Shown piece by piece: positions 17,529 to 25,159 of a stretch of DNA of 64,000 bases. The translations under genes and the position numbers were made by a program. Below the pieces are notes generated by a model, which did no database searches, was not told the origin of the DNA, and saw only the letters and a list, made by a program, of their open reading frames with translations. The first letter of the stretch is position 1. Every line of letters begins with the position of its first letter. The stretch is taken from contig NZ_LZTB01000063.1 of NCBI RefSeq assembly GCF_001665685.1, positions 1 through 64,000 on the forward strand, written 5' to 3'. The DNA is from Mycobacterium sp. 852013-50091_SCH5140682 (GTDB taxonomy: Bacteria; Actinomycetota; Actinomycetes; Mycobacteriales; Mycobacteriaceae).

Positions 17529-18491
17529 GTGCGCGCCGTGCTGATCGTGAACCCGAACGCGACGTCGACCACTCCTGCCGGGCGTGACCTGCTGGCCCAC
17601 GCCCTGGAAAGCCGGGTGAAGCTGACCGTCGTCCACACCGACCACCGGGGCCATGCCATCGAGATCGCTCGCGATGCCACCCGCGACGGCGTCGACGTCC
17701 TCATCGTCCACGGCGGTGACGGCACGGTGAACGAGGTCGTCAACGGCATTCTCGGGCACTCCGGCGGCAGGCCTGACGCCGACGTCGCGCCTGCTGTCGC
17801 GGTGGTTCCCGGTGGCTCGGCCAACGTCTTCGCCCGCGCCCTCGGCATCAGCCCGGACCCGATCGAAGCCACCAATCAGCTCGTCGACCTGCTCAGCGAT
17901 TACCGGCGGGGCGGCAAGTGGCGCCGGATCGGGCTGATGGACTGCGGTGAACGCTGGGCGGTGTTCACCGCGGGGATGGGAGTCGACGGGGCTGTCGTCG
18001 CCGCCGTGGAGGCGCAGCGCGCCAAAGGCCGCAAGGTGACCGCGTCCCGCTACATCCGCGTGGCGGTGCGCGAAGTGCTGGCCAGTGCCCGCAGGAATCC
18101 GGAGCTGACCCTGCACCTACCCGGGGCTGAGCCCGTGCCGGGCGTGCATTTCGTGTTCGTGTCCAACTCGAGCCCGTGGACCTACGCCAACAGCCGCCCG
18201 GTGTGGACCAATCCCGACACCACGTTCGAGACCGGGCTGGGCGTGTTCGCGACGACCAGCATGAACGTGTGGGCCAATCTGAAGCTGGTGCGGCAGATGG
18301 TTTCCCGCACGCCGCGCATCGCAGGCAAGCACCTGATCCGTGACGACGACGTGACGAGCGTGACAGTGACGAGCGACACGCCGGTCGCGTGCCAGATCGA
18401 CGGTGATTACGTCGGACTGCGCGAAACTATGACGTTCACAGCTGTCCCAGAAGCCCTCGGCGTTGTCGCGCCACCGGCAAAAACCTCTTGA
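17529..18491 (+). CDS. Diacylglycerol/lipid kinase-like protein
   Basis: A 320-residue protein with the diacylglycerol kinase catalytic fold: VLIVNPNATS at the N-terminus, the nucleotide motif HGGDGTVNEVVNG, PGGSANVFAR, and a beta-rich C-terminal domain (QIDGDYVGLRETMTF). It would phosphorylate a lipid such as diacylglycerol using ATP at the inner membrane face. GTG start at 17529. It lies directly before whiB1, the same relation as Rv3218 to whiB1 in M. tuberculosis as I remember it. Confidence 0.85.
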   Translation: MRAVLIVNPNATSTTPAGRDLLAHALESRVKLTVVHTDHRGHAIEIARDATRDGVDVLIVHGGDGTVNEVVNGILGHSGGRPDADVAPAVAVVPGGSANVFARALGISPDPIEATNQLVDLLSDYRRGGKWRRIGLMDCGERWAVFTAGMGVDGAVVAAVEAQRAKGRKVTASRYIRVAVREVLASARRNPELTLHLPGAEPVPGVHFVFVSNSSPWTYANSRPVWTNPDTTFETGLGVFATTSMNVWANLKLVRQMVSRTPRIAGKHLIRDDDVTSVTVTSDTPVACQIDGDYVGLRETMTFTAVPEALGVVAPPAKTS

Positions 18492-18580
18492 CCTGCTATT
18501 ACTGAGCCGCTACCGTCGTTTTAAGGCGCAGGTGAGTTGAGCCTAGTACAACCGAGTAAGGGTTCTGGTAACAGGTCGGG

Positions 18581-18600
18581 CAAGTGACATTGCGCACTTG
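18581..18600. promoter_or_regulatory. CRP-like site upstream of whiB1
   Basis: CAAGTG-N8-CACTTG is a perfect 6-bp inverted repeat with the GTG-N8-CAC core of the mycobacterial CRP (Rv3676 family) consensus. whiB1 of M. tuberculosis is a known CRP target. The site is about 150 bp upstream of the start codon, and a possible -35 hexamer TTGACA follows at 18615-18620, so the protein would bind near the promoter. Confidence 0.65.
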
Positions 18601-18748
18601 TTAACTCGCGAGTATTGACATCTGTTCAGCCTGTGAAAGCATCGGATGCAACAGTGCAGAAACATTTCGTATGCACGCGTTAACAGCCGAAGAAAAAGCT
18701 CGTGCGCTTCGCTGCGCACACATACATATCTGACAAGGAGTTAGACCA

Positions 18749-19003
18749 ATGGATTGGCGCCACAAGGCTGTCTGTCGCGACGAGGATCCCGAGCTGTTCT
18801 TCCCGGTCGGAAACAGCGGACCGGCGCTCGCGCAGATCGCTGACGCGAAGCTCGTGTGCAACCGTTGCCCGGTGACCACCGAGTGCCTCAGCTGGGCATT
18901 GGAATCCGGCCAGGATGCAGGCGTCTGGGGCGGCATGAGCGAGGACGAGCGTCGTGCGCTGAAGCGTCGCAACGCCCGCACCAAGGCGCGTACCAGCGTC
19001 TAA
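18749..19003 (+). CDS. whiB1: Iron-sulfur regulator WhiB1
   Basis: An 84-residue WhiB-family protein. The four cluster ligands are Cys9, Cys37, Cys40 and Cys46, followed by the GVWGG turn (58-62) and a basic C-terminal tail (ALKRRNARTKAR) that contacts DNA. WhiB1 binds a 4Fe-4S cluster that reacts with nitric oxide and partners with the primary sigma factor. A 257-bp gene-free leader with a CRP-like site precedes it, AAGGAG lies close to the ATG, and a strong hairpin terminator follows. Confidence 0.97.
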   Translation: MDWRHKAVCRDEDPELFFPVGNSGPALAQIADAKLVCNRCPVTTECLSWALESGQDAGVWGGMSEDERRALKRRNARTKARTSV

Positions 19004-19027
19004 CCCTCGCCTGTGCCAACAGGTTGC

Positions 19028-19069
19028 TACGGCCTCGACGAAATTCGTCGGGGCCGTAACTCTTTTTTG
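19028..19069 (+). terminator. Intrinsic terminator after whiB1
   Basis: TACGGCC-T-CGACG pairs with CGTCG-G-GGCCGTA around an AAATT loop: a 13-bp stem (one G-U pair), followed by AACTCTTTTTT. A true U-run is uncommon in mycobacteria, so this is an unusually canonical Rho-independent terminator. It also separates whiB1 from the convergent pdtaS. Confidence 0.88.
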
Positions 19070-19149
19070 ACGAATTCGATAGCAAATTGCGTTACGACAA
19101 TCACATTGCGAATCGAAACGAAACTGTGCATTCGGCTGAGCCGGCGTCC

Positions 19150-20643
19150 TTACTGAATACCCCTGGCGCGTCGGCCGATCGGCACCCGCAGCACCACGTC
19201 GGTACCGCCATCAGGCGCGTCGTGCATCCCCAGTGACCCGTCGAGCTCTGCTGAGACCAGCGTGCGCACGATCTGCAGGCCGAGCCGATCGGACTTCTCC
19301 AGGCTGAACCCAGCAGGCAGGCCGCGGCCGTCGTCGTGCACCACCACGTCGAGCCAGCGGGCCGATCGCTCCGAGCGGATGGTGACGCACCCGTGCGGGG
19401 CCTTGACGTCGAACGCGTGCTCGATGGCGTTCTGGACCAGTTCGGTGATCACCATGACCAGCGCGGTCGCCCGGTCGGCGTCCAGCACGCCCAGGTCCCC
19501 TACCCGGTTGATCCGGATCGGGGTGTCCACCGATGCGACGTCGTTCATGATCGGCAGGATCCGGTCCACCACCTCGTCGAGGTTGACCTCTTCGTCGACC
19601 GACATCGACAGAGCGTCGTGCACCAGCGCGATAGAGGTCACCCTGCGCACCGATTCGATCAGCGCCTCACGCGCCTCGACGTTGTTGGTCCGCCGTGCCT
19701 GCAACCTCAGCAGCGCCGCGACGGTCTGCAGATTGTTCTTCACCCGGTGGTGGATCTCCCGGATCGTGGCGTCCTTGCTCAGCAGTGCGCGGTCGCGGCG
19801 CTTCACCTCGGTGACGTCGCGGATCAGCACAGCAGCCCCCACCCCCGCCCCGTGCACCACCAACGGCAGGGTGCGCAGCAGCACCGCCGCGCCGCCCGCG
19901 TCGACCTCCATACGCATACTGGAGCCGCCGGCGAGGGAATCCCGCACATGGTTGGCCAGTTCCTGGGCCTCGAACGGATCAGAGATCAGCGGGCGGGTGG
20001 TGGCGACAAGATTGTGCCCGTCGAGTTCGGAGGCCAGGCCCATCCGGTGATAGGCCGAGATGGCGTTGGGGCTGGCGTAGACCACGTCACCGACTTCGTC
20101 GAGCCGGATGAATCCGTCGCCCGCCCGGGGGCTGGACCGCGACATCGCCAAGTCACCCACGTTGGGGAAGGTGCCCTCGGCCAGCATGTGCAGCAAGTCG
20201 CCCGCACAGTTCAGATACGCGCCCTCCAGCGGACTCGCGAGCCGCCGGGCGGCCAGCGCGGTCTGATGGGTCAGCACGGCGACCACCTGGTCGCGGTGCC
20301 GCACCGGGACCGCTTCGACATTGAGCCCCGGCACGTCCTGAAGGTGCTGGCCGTCGGTGCCCGCCGCGATCGCACCGGACTCGAAGGCCGTGGTGACGAC
20401 CGGGAGATCATCGGCGGCGGCGAGGGTGCCGACGGAGTCGGCGAGCAGCACAGTCGGCGCCGTGTTGGGCCGCACCTGCGCGACGCACACCAGCACGCCG
20501 TCGTCGCGACGGACCCACATCAGGTAGTCAGCGAACGACAGGTCTGCCAACAGCTGCCATTCACCCACCACCGCGTGCAGGTGGTCGACCGCGCTGCCGG
20601 GCAGGATGGTGTGCTCGGCCAGCAAGTCACCGAGAGTGGACAT
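19150..20643 (-). CDS. pdtaS: Sensor histidine kinase PdtaS
   Basis: A 497-residue cytosolic kinase: an N-terminal GAF-like domain (about 1-150), a PAS domain (about 175-280; GFIRLDEVGDVVYASPNAIS), and a HisKA_2/HATPase module. The phospho-acceptor region is IREIHHRVKNNLQTVAALLR (His298/299), and ATP-binding boxes are ELVQNAIEHAF and DDGRGLPAGF. No membrane segment. In mycobacteria PdtaS signals to the ANTAR protein PdtaR, encoded elsewhere. It converges on whiB1 and precedes the biotinyl-protein gene, the usual mycobacterial order. Confidence 0.95.
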   Translation of the reverse strand: MSTLGDLLAEHTILPGSAVDHLHAVVGEWQLLADLSFADYLMWVRRDDGVLVCVAQVRPNTAPTVLLADSVGTLAAADDLPVVTTAFESGAIAAGTDGQHLQDVPGLNVEAVPVRHRDQVVAVLTHQTALAARRLASPLEGAYLNCAGDLLHMLAEGTFPNVGDLAMSRSSPRAGDGFIRLDEVGDVVYASPNAISAYHRMGLASELDGHNLVATTRPLISDPFEAQELANHVRDSLAGGSSMRMEVDAGGAAVLLRTLPLVVHGAGVGAAVLIRDVTEVKRRDRALLSKDATIREIHHRVKNNLQTVAALLRLQARRTNNVEAREALIESVRRVTSIALVHDALSMSVDEEVNLDEVVDRILPIMNDVASVDTPIRINRVGDLGVLDADRATALVMVITELVQNAIEHAFDVKAPHGCVTIRSERSARWLDVVVHDDGRGLPAGFSLEKSDRLGLQIVRTLVSAELDGSLGMHDAPDGGTDVVLRVPIGRRARGIQ

Positions 20644-20685
20644 CAGCCAACTTCACGCGCGTGAGGAGCATCTACACCCTCAGCG

Positions 20686-20901
20686 TCAGTCGATCACCGC
20701 GATCAGATCGCCGGCCTGGATCACGTCGCCCTCGGCCACGTTGACCTTCGTCACGGTGCCCGCGACCTCGGCGAGGACGGGGATTTCCATCTTCATCGAC
20801 TCGAGCAGCACCAGAGTGTCACCCTCACCGATCTGGTCGCCCTCGTGGACCACGACCTCGAGCACACTGGCCACGATCTCAGCGCGAACGTCCTCGGCCA
20901 T
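20686..20901 (-). CDS. Biotinylated protein TB7.3 (stand-alone biotinyl domain)
   Basis: A 71-residue protein consisting only of a biotinyl/lipoyl attachment domain. The biotin-acceptor lysine lies in ESMKMEIPV, and the flanking beta-hammerhead strands (VVHEGDQIGEGDTLVLLE; GTVTKVNVAEGDVIQAGDL) are complete. It matches the mycobacterial TB7.3 / Rv3221c protein. It would carry biotin for an acyl-CoA carboxylase-type reaction, but no carboxylase subunit is nearby. Same strand as pdtaS, 42 bp upstream of it. Confidence 0.95.
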   Translation of the reverse strand: MAEDVRAEIVASVLEVVVHEGDQIGEGDTLVLLESMKMEIPVLAEVAGTVTKVNVAEGDVIQAGDLIAVID

Positions 20902-21030
20902 TCTTCACCCCACTCACTCTGGATGCTGTCTGTATCCCGGGCTATATCGAACCACAAGACCGGGTGGACGGTGCTGTAGCCGGGCCGTGAGACACTGGGG
21001 AGCAAGCTCTCGAACATCTGGAGGAACATC

Positions 21031-21123
21031 ATGGCCAAGCGTGGCCGCAAGAAGCGCGATCGTAAGCATTCACAGGCGAACCACGGCAAGCGTCCCAACG
21101 CCGGTTCGAAGTCAGTGCGCTGA
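21031..21123 (+). CDS. 50S ribosomal protein bL37 (small basic protein)
   Basis: A 30-residue, strongly basic product (MAKRGRKKRDRKHSQANHGK then RPNAGSKSVR) preceded by CTGGAGGAAC, an excellent ribosome-binding site 5-12 bases before the ATG. The first 24 residues match bL37, the small mycobacterial large-subunit protein recognised in ribosome structures of M. smegmatis. Here the open frame continues six residues beyond the RPNA end I remember for that protein. A perfect hairpin follows 18 bases after the stop. Easily missed by gene finders because of its size. Confidence 0.88.
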   Translation: MAKRGRKKRDRKHSQANHGKRPNAGSKSVR

Positions 21124-21141
21124 CCGCGTCAACCGCGATCT

Positions 21142-21167
21142 GAAGGCCGGGCCACCGCCCGGCCTTC
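21142..21167. terminator. Hairpin terminator between bL37 gene and rshA
   Basis: GAAGGCCGGGC pairs perfectly with GCCCGGCCTTC (11 bp) around the 4-base loop CACC. It is followed by ATGCATTTAAC rather than a U-run, the form often seen in mycobacteria. It lies between two convergent genes and could serve both strands. Confidence 0.75.
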
Positions 21168-21203
21168 ATGCATTTAACAGGCCTTTTCCAGGCCTTTCGT
21201 CAC

Positions 21204-21506
21204 TCAGCCCCTGATGATGGTGGTGCGGCTGATCTCGATACGCAGCCGCTCGCGCAGGCTGTCCGGCGCTTTCTCACCGCTGCACCTGCTGGCGATCAGC
21301 CGCTTCACGCGCTCCTCCACGCCGTAGTGGCGCAGGCAGGCCGGGCATTCTTCGAGGTGGTGCTTGAGCTTGTCCCGGCTTTCGGCCGTGCACTCCCCGT
21401 CCAGCAGCGTCCATACCTCGGCGATCACCGCCGCACATTCGGGATGTTCGGGATCGATGGGACCGATCGGAGGCGTCCAGCGCTCGTTCTCGTCGAAGTC
21501 GCTCAT
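21204..21506 (-). CDS. rshA: Anti-sigma factor RshA
   Basis: A 100-residue zinc-associated anti-sigma protein with the redox motif H50-x3-C54-x2-C57 (HHLEECPACLRHYG). It binds SigH and releases it under disulfide or heat stress. Its ATG overlaps the sigH stop codon by 4 bp (ATGA), so the pair is translationally coupled. Confidence 0.96.
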   Translation of the reverse strand: MSDFDENERWTPPIGPIDPEHPECAAVIAEVWTLLDGECTAESRDKLKHHLEECPACLRHYGVEERVKRLIASRCSGEKAPDSLRERLRIEISRTTIIRG

Positions 21507-22141
21507 GACGACACTCCCTCCGGCGCGCCAATCTGCTCGCCTCGGATGAAGCCGCGATCGCGGGCCACATCGGCCAGCAGATCGCGCAGTTGCTTACGAC
21601 CGCGGTGTAGCCGGGACATCACGGTCCCGATCGGCGTATCCATAATCTCGGCGATCTCCTTGTAGGGGAATCCCTCGACGTCGGCGTAGTACACCGCCAT
21701 CCTGAACTCCTCGGGCAGGGCCTGCAACGCAGCCTTGATCTCCGTGTCGGGCAGCGCCTCGAGTGCTTCGACCTCCGCGGAACGCAGGCCGGTCGAGGAA
21801 TGCTCGGCGTTGGACGCCAGCTGCCAATCGGTGATCTCATCCGTCGGATACTCCGACGGCTGCCGCTGTTTCTTGCGGTAGCTGTTGATGTAGGTGTTGG
21901 TCAGGATGCGATACAGCCACGCCTTGAGGTTGGTGCCCTCGCGGAACGACCGGAAGCCGGCATAGGCCTTGACCATGGTTTCCTGCAGCAGGTCCTCGGC
22001 GTCGGCCGGGTTGCGCGTCATGCGCAGCGCGCCACCGTACAGCTGGTCCAGAAGCGGAATGGCATCCCGCTCGAACCGTGCGGTGAGCTCCGCGTCGGTT
22101 TCCTGCGGCTCGGACATAGCCCGCTCGTCGACGTCAGTCAT
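21503..22141 (-). CDS. sigH: RNA polymerase sigma factor SigH
   Basis: A 212-residue ECF sigma factor for oxidative and heat stress. Region 2 (YGGALRMTRNPADAEDLLQE, TNLKAWLYRILTNTYINSYR) and region 4 (EEFRMAVYYADVEGFPYKEI, DTPIGTVMSRLHRGRKQLRD) are intact and nearly identical to mycobacterial SigH. The frame is open well upstream, but the ATG at 22141 (MTDVDERAM) gives the length expected from M. tuberculosis SigH; 22117 is a possible internal start. Followed by overlapping rshA and divergent from ybaK. Confidence 0.95.
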   Translation of the reverse strand: MTDVDERAMSEPQETDAELTARFERDAIPLLDQLYGGALRMTRNPADAEDLLQETMVKAYAGFRSFREGTNLKAWLYRILTNTYINSYRKKQRQPSEYPTDEITDWQLASNAEHSSTGLRSAEVEALEALPDTEIKAALQALPEEFRMAVYYADVEGFPYKEIAEIMDTPIGTVMSRLHRGRKQLRDLLADVARDRGFIRGEQIGAPEGVSS

Positions 22142-22368
22142 GGTGCGGAACACCGTCCCTTCTGTCGCGGCGCCGCCGAACTGCCCGATGTCAGTCGGAC
22201 GTTCAAGGCACACGGTTGGCACCAAAATTCCCCTTCCGATCCTAGAGCGTGCTACCGACAGGTAGCTCCGGTGTGCACCCTGGCCACCGAAGCTGCATGC
22301 AACAACAGCACACAGGGCGCGCTCTGTTCCCGGGCGGTTTTCGGCGGATTTCGGGCTAACCTGGCCCG

Positions 22369-22854
22369 GTGGCACGCGCAGCGACCCCGGCCATCGCGGC
22401 TCTCGTCGCAGCGGGCATCGATCACGAGGTGGTGCAATACCACCACGACCCCCGCAATGAATCGTTCGGCGCAGAAGCCGTCGCCGAACTCGCGGCGGCA
22501 GGAATCATCGCTGAGCAGGTGTTCAAAACCCTCGTCATCGCCCTGCCCAAGGGCCTGGCGGTAGCCGTGGTCCCGGTGCCGGCCAAGCTGTCGCTGAAGG
22601 CGGCGGCCGCGGCTCTGGGGGTGCCGAAGGCCGAGATGGCCGATCCGGCCGCAGCGCAGCGTTCGTCGGGGTACGTGCTGGGCGGCATATCGCCCTTGGG
22701 TCAGCGCAAGCCGCTGCCGACCGTCGTGGACGCTTCGGCGCTGAACTTCGAGCGGGTGCTGTGCAGTGCGGGCAAGCGCGGATGGGATGTGTCGCTGGCA
22801 CCGGCCGACCTGATCCGCGCCACCGACGCGGTGACGGCCGAGATCACCGCTTAG
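22369..22854 (+). CDS. ybaK: YbaK-type Cys-tRNA(Pro) deacylase
   Basis: A 161-residue editing enzyme of the YbaK/ProX family that hydrolyses Cys-tRNA(Pro). Family features are HEVVQYHHDP, VFKTLVIALP (catalytic Lys in the KTL segment), AVVPVPAKLSLKAAAAALG, and YVLGGISPLGQRKPLPTVVD. It begins at GTG 22369 and is divergent from sigH. Its last 4 bp overlap the convergent catC gene. It marks the left edge of the aromatic-catabolism block. Confidence 0.93.
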   Translation: MARAATPAIAALVAAGIDHEVVQYHHDPRNESFGAEAVAELAAAGIIAEQVFKTLVIALPKGLAVAVVPVPAKLSLKAAAAALGVPKAEMADPAAAQRSSGYVLGGISPLGQRKPLPTVVDASALNFERVLCSAGKRGWDVSLAPADLIRATDAVTAEITA

Positions 22855-23129
22855 TTGATATCGGAGGGATGATGCGCCAGCGGCGTCACGTGGATGTCCA
22901 TGTACGGGAACAGCGGTAGACCAGAGATCAGCGTGTGCAGCTCGTCGTTGGACTCGACGTCGAAGATGGAGAAGTTCGAGTACTCACCGACGATCCGCCA
23001 GATGTGCGGCCACTTGCCCGACCGCTGCAGCTGCTGCGAGTAGGCCTTCTCCCGCGCGACGGTGTGCGCGACGACGTCGGGATCCATGCCGTGCGGGATG
23101 CGGACGTCCATCCGGACGTGAAACAGCAT
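22851..23129 (-). CDS. catC: Muconolactone delta-isomerase
   Basis: A 92-residue ferredoxin-like barrel enzyme converting muconolactone to beta-ketoadipate enol-lactone. MLFHVRMDVRIPHGMD, REKAYSQQLQRSGKWPHIWR and LPLFPYMDIHVTPLAHHPS are family hallmarks. The ATG shares a base with the catA stop (TGATG), so it is translated directly after CatA. Last gene of the catR-catB-catA-catC unit. Confidence 0.96.
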   Translation of the reverse strand: MLFHVRMDVRIPHGMDPDVVAHTVAREKAYSQQLQRSGKWPHIWRIVGEYSNFSIFDVESNDELHTLISGLPLFPYMDIHVTPLAHHPSDIN

Positions 23130-23983
23130 CAGGCACCCACCGGATCGAGCACGAACCCGTACTGCACAGTCTCACTGCCGTCGGGCTGGGCCACCGGGGC
23201 CAGCATGAGCTCGGGCTTGACCGCGTCGGCGATGTCGTCGGCGTTGTGCGGGTCACCGGGGAAATACAGCTGCGCGGTGAGCATTTCGTGCCCGGGCGCA
23301 GAGACCTTGACGTGCAGATGCGCCGGCCGCCACGCATGCCAGCCTGCCGCCGCGATGAGCTTGCCGCACGAGCCGTCGGTGGGGATCTGGTAGGGCGCGG
23401 GGCGGATGGTGGTGATCCGGAAGCGCCCGTCGGCCCCGGTGGAGATGCTGCCGCGCAGATTCCACTGCGGGATACCGGGGGCGAACTGCGAGTAGAACCC
23501 GTCGGAGTCGGCGTGCCACAGTTCCACCTTGCCCGCCAACGGTTTTCCGTCGGTTGACGTGATCTGCCCCTCCCACACCAGCGGCGTGCCCGCCTCGCCG
23601 TCGCGCATCGGCAGCGTCGCGTCGGCGCCCAGTTCGGGTGCGTCCGGGACGTAGTACGGGCCTTCGATGCTGCCCTTGTTGCCGTGCCGGTGCGACGTCG
23701 CCACGTCCTCGACGACGTGCTCGACCCAGACGTCGAGAAACAGCGGCCACTCCCCGTCCTGGCCGACGCCGATGAGCCACGCCTTGAGCGCGTTGTACTC
23801 GTCGTAGCTGACCCGGTGGCGGCGGATGGTCGCGTGCACGGCGTCGAGGACTTCGCGGGCCAGCATGTCGACCCGCTCTGCCGGGACGTCACGCACCGCT
23901 TCGAACGGTGACTTGTCGGCGTGGAACCGCTCGGTGGCCGAGGCTCCGGACGCGGCGGCCGAGGCCTTCTCGGTGGTGGTCAT
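23129..23983 (-). CDS. catA: Catechol 1,2-dioxygenase
   Basis: A 284-residue intradiol dioxygenase that opens catechol to cis,cis-muconate. N-terminal linker helices (residues about 20-95) precede the catalytic barrel. Iron ligands are visible as Tyr in EGPYYVPDAP, Tyr in RPAPYQIPTDG, and two His in WRPAHLHVKVSAPG. A good AAAGGA ribosome-binding site precedes the ATG. A perfect 26-bp-arm palindrome lies just upstream, between it and catB. The start and stop are unambiguous. Confidence 0.96.
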   Translation of the reverse strand: MTTTEKASAAASGASATERFHADKSPFEAVRDVPAERVDMLAREVLDAVHATIRRHRVSYDEYNALKAWLIGVGQDGEWPLFLDVWVEHVVEDVATSHRHGNKGSIEGPYYVPDAPELGADATLPMRDGEAGTPLVWEGQITSTDGKPLAGKVELWHADSDGFYSQFAPGIPQWNLRGSISTGADGRFRITTIRPAPYQIPTDGSCGKLIAAAGWHAWRPAHLHVKVSAPGHEMLTAQLYFPGDPHNADDIADAVKPELMLAPVAQPDGSETVQYGFVLDPVGA

Positions 23984-24006
23984 TGGTCAATTCCTTTCTG
24001 TTTGGC

Positions 24007-24059
24007 GTGATTTGTGTGCATTCACCGGCGGTCACCGCCGGTGAATGCACACAAATCAC
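24007..24059. repeat. Perfect 53-nt palindrome between catB and catA
   Basis: Left arm 24007-24032 and right arm 24034-24059 are exact reverse complements (26 bp each) around a single central C at 24033. It begins GTGATTTGTGTGCATTCACC and includes the catB stop codon. On the transcript (minus strand) it would form a very stable hairpin ending 23 bases before the catA ATG. No U-run follows. It may be an attenuator, a transcript-stabilising stem, or a protein-binding or dispersed repeat element. Confidence 0.95.
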
Positions 24060-25159
24060 AGGTCGGTGCGGTAGGTGGCGAGCTTGTCGGGGTCGATGTC
24101 GATGCCGAGGCCCGGCCCGGGCCTGCGGTGCAGGTAGCCGTCGCTGATCTGCAGCGGCTGGGTCAGCAGGTCATCGCTCATGTCGAGGAAGTTCGACAGC
24201 TCGCCGGCGTAGCGGGTGGTCAGCGGGGATGCGGCACCGAACGCCACGGCACACGCGGTACCGATCTGACCGTCGATCTGGTTGCCGATCACCACGTCCA
24301 CGCCGAGTCCTTCGGCTAGGTGCAGCACGCGGGCCGAGCCGGTGAAGCCCGTGCGTGCGGTCTTGATGCTGATCGCGGTGGCCGCGCCTGCGAGCACCTC
24401 GCGGGTCACGTCGGCGGGGGTCGGCACGGATTCGTCGGCGATGAACGGCACGTCGAGTTGCCCGACGAGCCAGCGCCGCCCGAGCACGTCGTCGGCCGGG
24501 CACAGCTCCTCGGCGAACAACAGCCCCAGATCGGCCATCTCCTTCATGGCCCGCAGCGATTCGGCGGCCGACCAGCCGCGGTTGCCGTCGACGTAGAGCT
24601 CGACGGTGTCACCGAACCGCTCGCGCAGCGCCCGCACGACCGCGGTGTCCAGCGAGACCGGACGCCGGCCGACCTTCACCTTGAACGTGGTGATGCCGTA
24701 CTGGTCGCGCATCCGTTCGGCCTCGGCGACCATGCGGGCCGGCTCGTCGAATCCGAGCATGTGGCTCACGCGCATCCGGTCGGTGTAGCCGCCGAGCAGA
24801 TCGGTGACGGGCAGACCGAGGGTGCGCCCGAACGCGTCCCACATGGCCATGTCGACGGCGGCCTTGGCGGTCGGGTTGCCGACCGTGCGGGCCATCCGGG
24901 CCGCCGCGACTTCCCGCTCCGTCAAGGCCAGGCCGACGAGCTGCGGGGCGAAGATCCCGTCGATCACCGCGATGATGCCGCGCTGGGTCTCGCCGTAGGT
25001 GAAGGGCCGCGGTGGCGCCTCGGCGACGCCGACGACGCCGTCGTCGGTGTGCACCCGCACGAGCACGTGTTCGGCGGCGTGCACCTCGCCGGAGGCGAAC
25101 TTCAGCGGTTTGCGATACGGCACGCTGAACGGAATGGCTTCGATCTGGGTGATCTTCAT
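24056..25159 (-). CDS. catB: Muconate cycloisomerase
   Basis: A 367-residue enolase-superfamily enzyme cyclising cis,cis-muconate to muconolactone. The capping domain is at the N-terminus (PYRKPLKFASGEVHAAEH). Barrel motifs include TFKVKVG with the K-x-K catalytic base, VDGNRGWS, EELCPADD and ADESVPTP (Asp, Glu, Asp/Glu metal ligands), and SIKTARTG. Its ATG overlaps the catR stop by 4 bp. Its stop lies inside the large palindrome that separates it from catA. Confidence 0.95.
   Translation of the reverse strand: MKITQIEAIPFSVPYRKPLKFASGEVHAAEHVLVRVHTDDGVVGVAEAPPRPFTYGETQRGIIAVIDGIFAPQLVGLALTEREVAAARMARTVGNPTAKAAVDMAMWDAFGRTLGLPVTDLLGGYTDRMRVSHMLGFDEPARMVAEAERMRDQYGITTFKVKVGRRPVSLDTAVVRALRERFGDTVELYVDGNRGWSAAESLRAMKEMADLGLLFAEELCPADDVLGRRWLVGQLDVPFIADESVPTPADVTREVLAGAATAISIKTARTGFTGSARVLHLAEGLGVDVVIGNQIDGQIGTACAVAFGAASPLTTRYAGELSNFLDMSDDLLTQPLQISDGYLHRRPGPGLGIDIDPDKLATYRTDL

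Noticed and set aside
18492..18748. Small RNA or short ORF in the gene-free region before whiB1
   Set aside because: No ribosome-binding-site-backed frame or clear terminator was found; it is described as promoter and leader.
21170..21202. Direct repeat of AGGCCTTT downstream of the bL37 hairpin
   Set aside because: Too short and GC-biased to distinguish from chance.
22142..22260. SigH-type autoregulatory promoter (GGAA ... GTT)
   Set aside because: A GGAA is present on the minus strand but no -10 GTT at the right distance is convincing, so no site is reported.
22142..22375. Long N-terminal extension of SigH
   Set aside because: Extends past the length of SigH homologues and through the promoter region; ATG at 22141 is consistent with known proteins.
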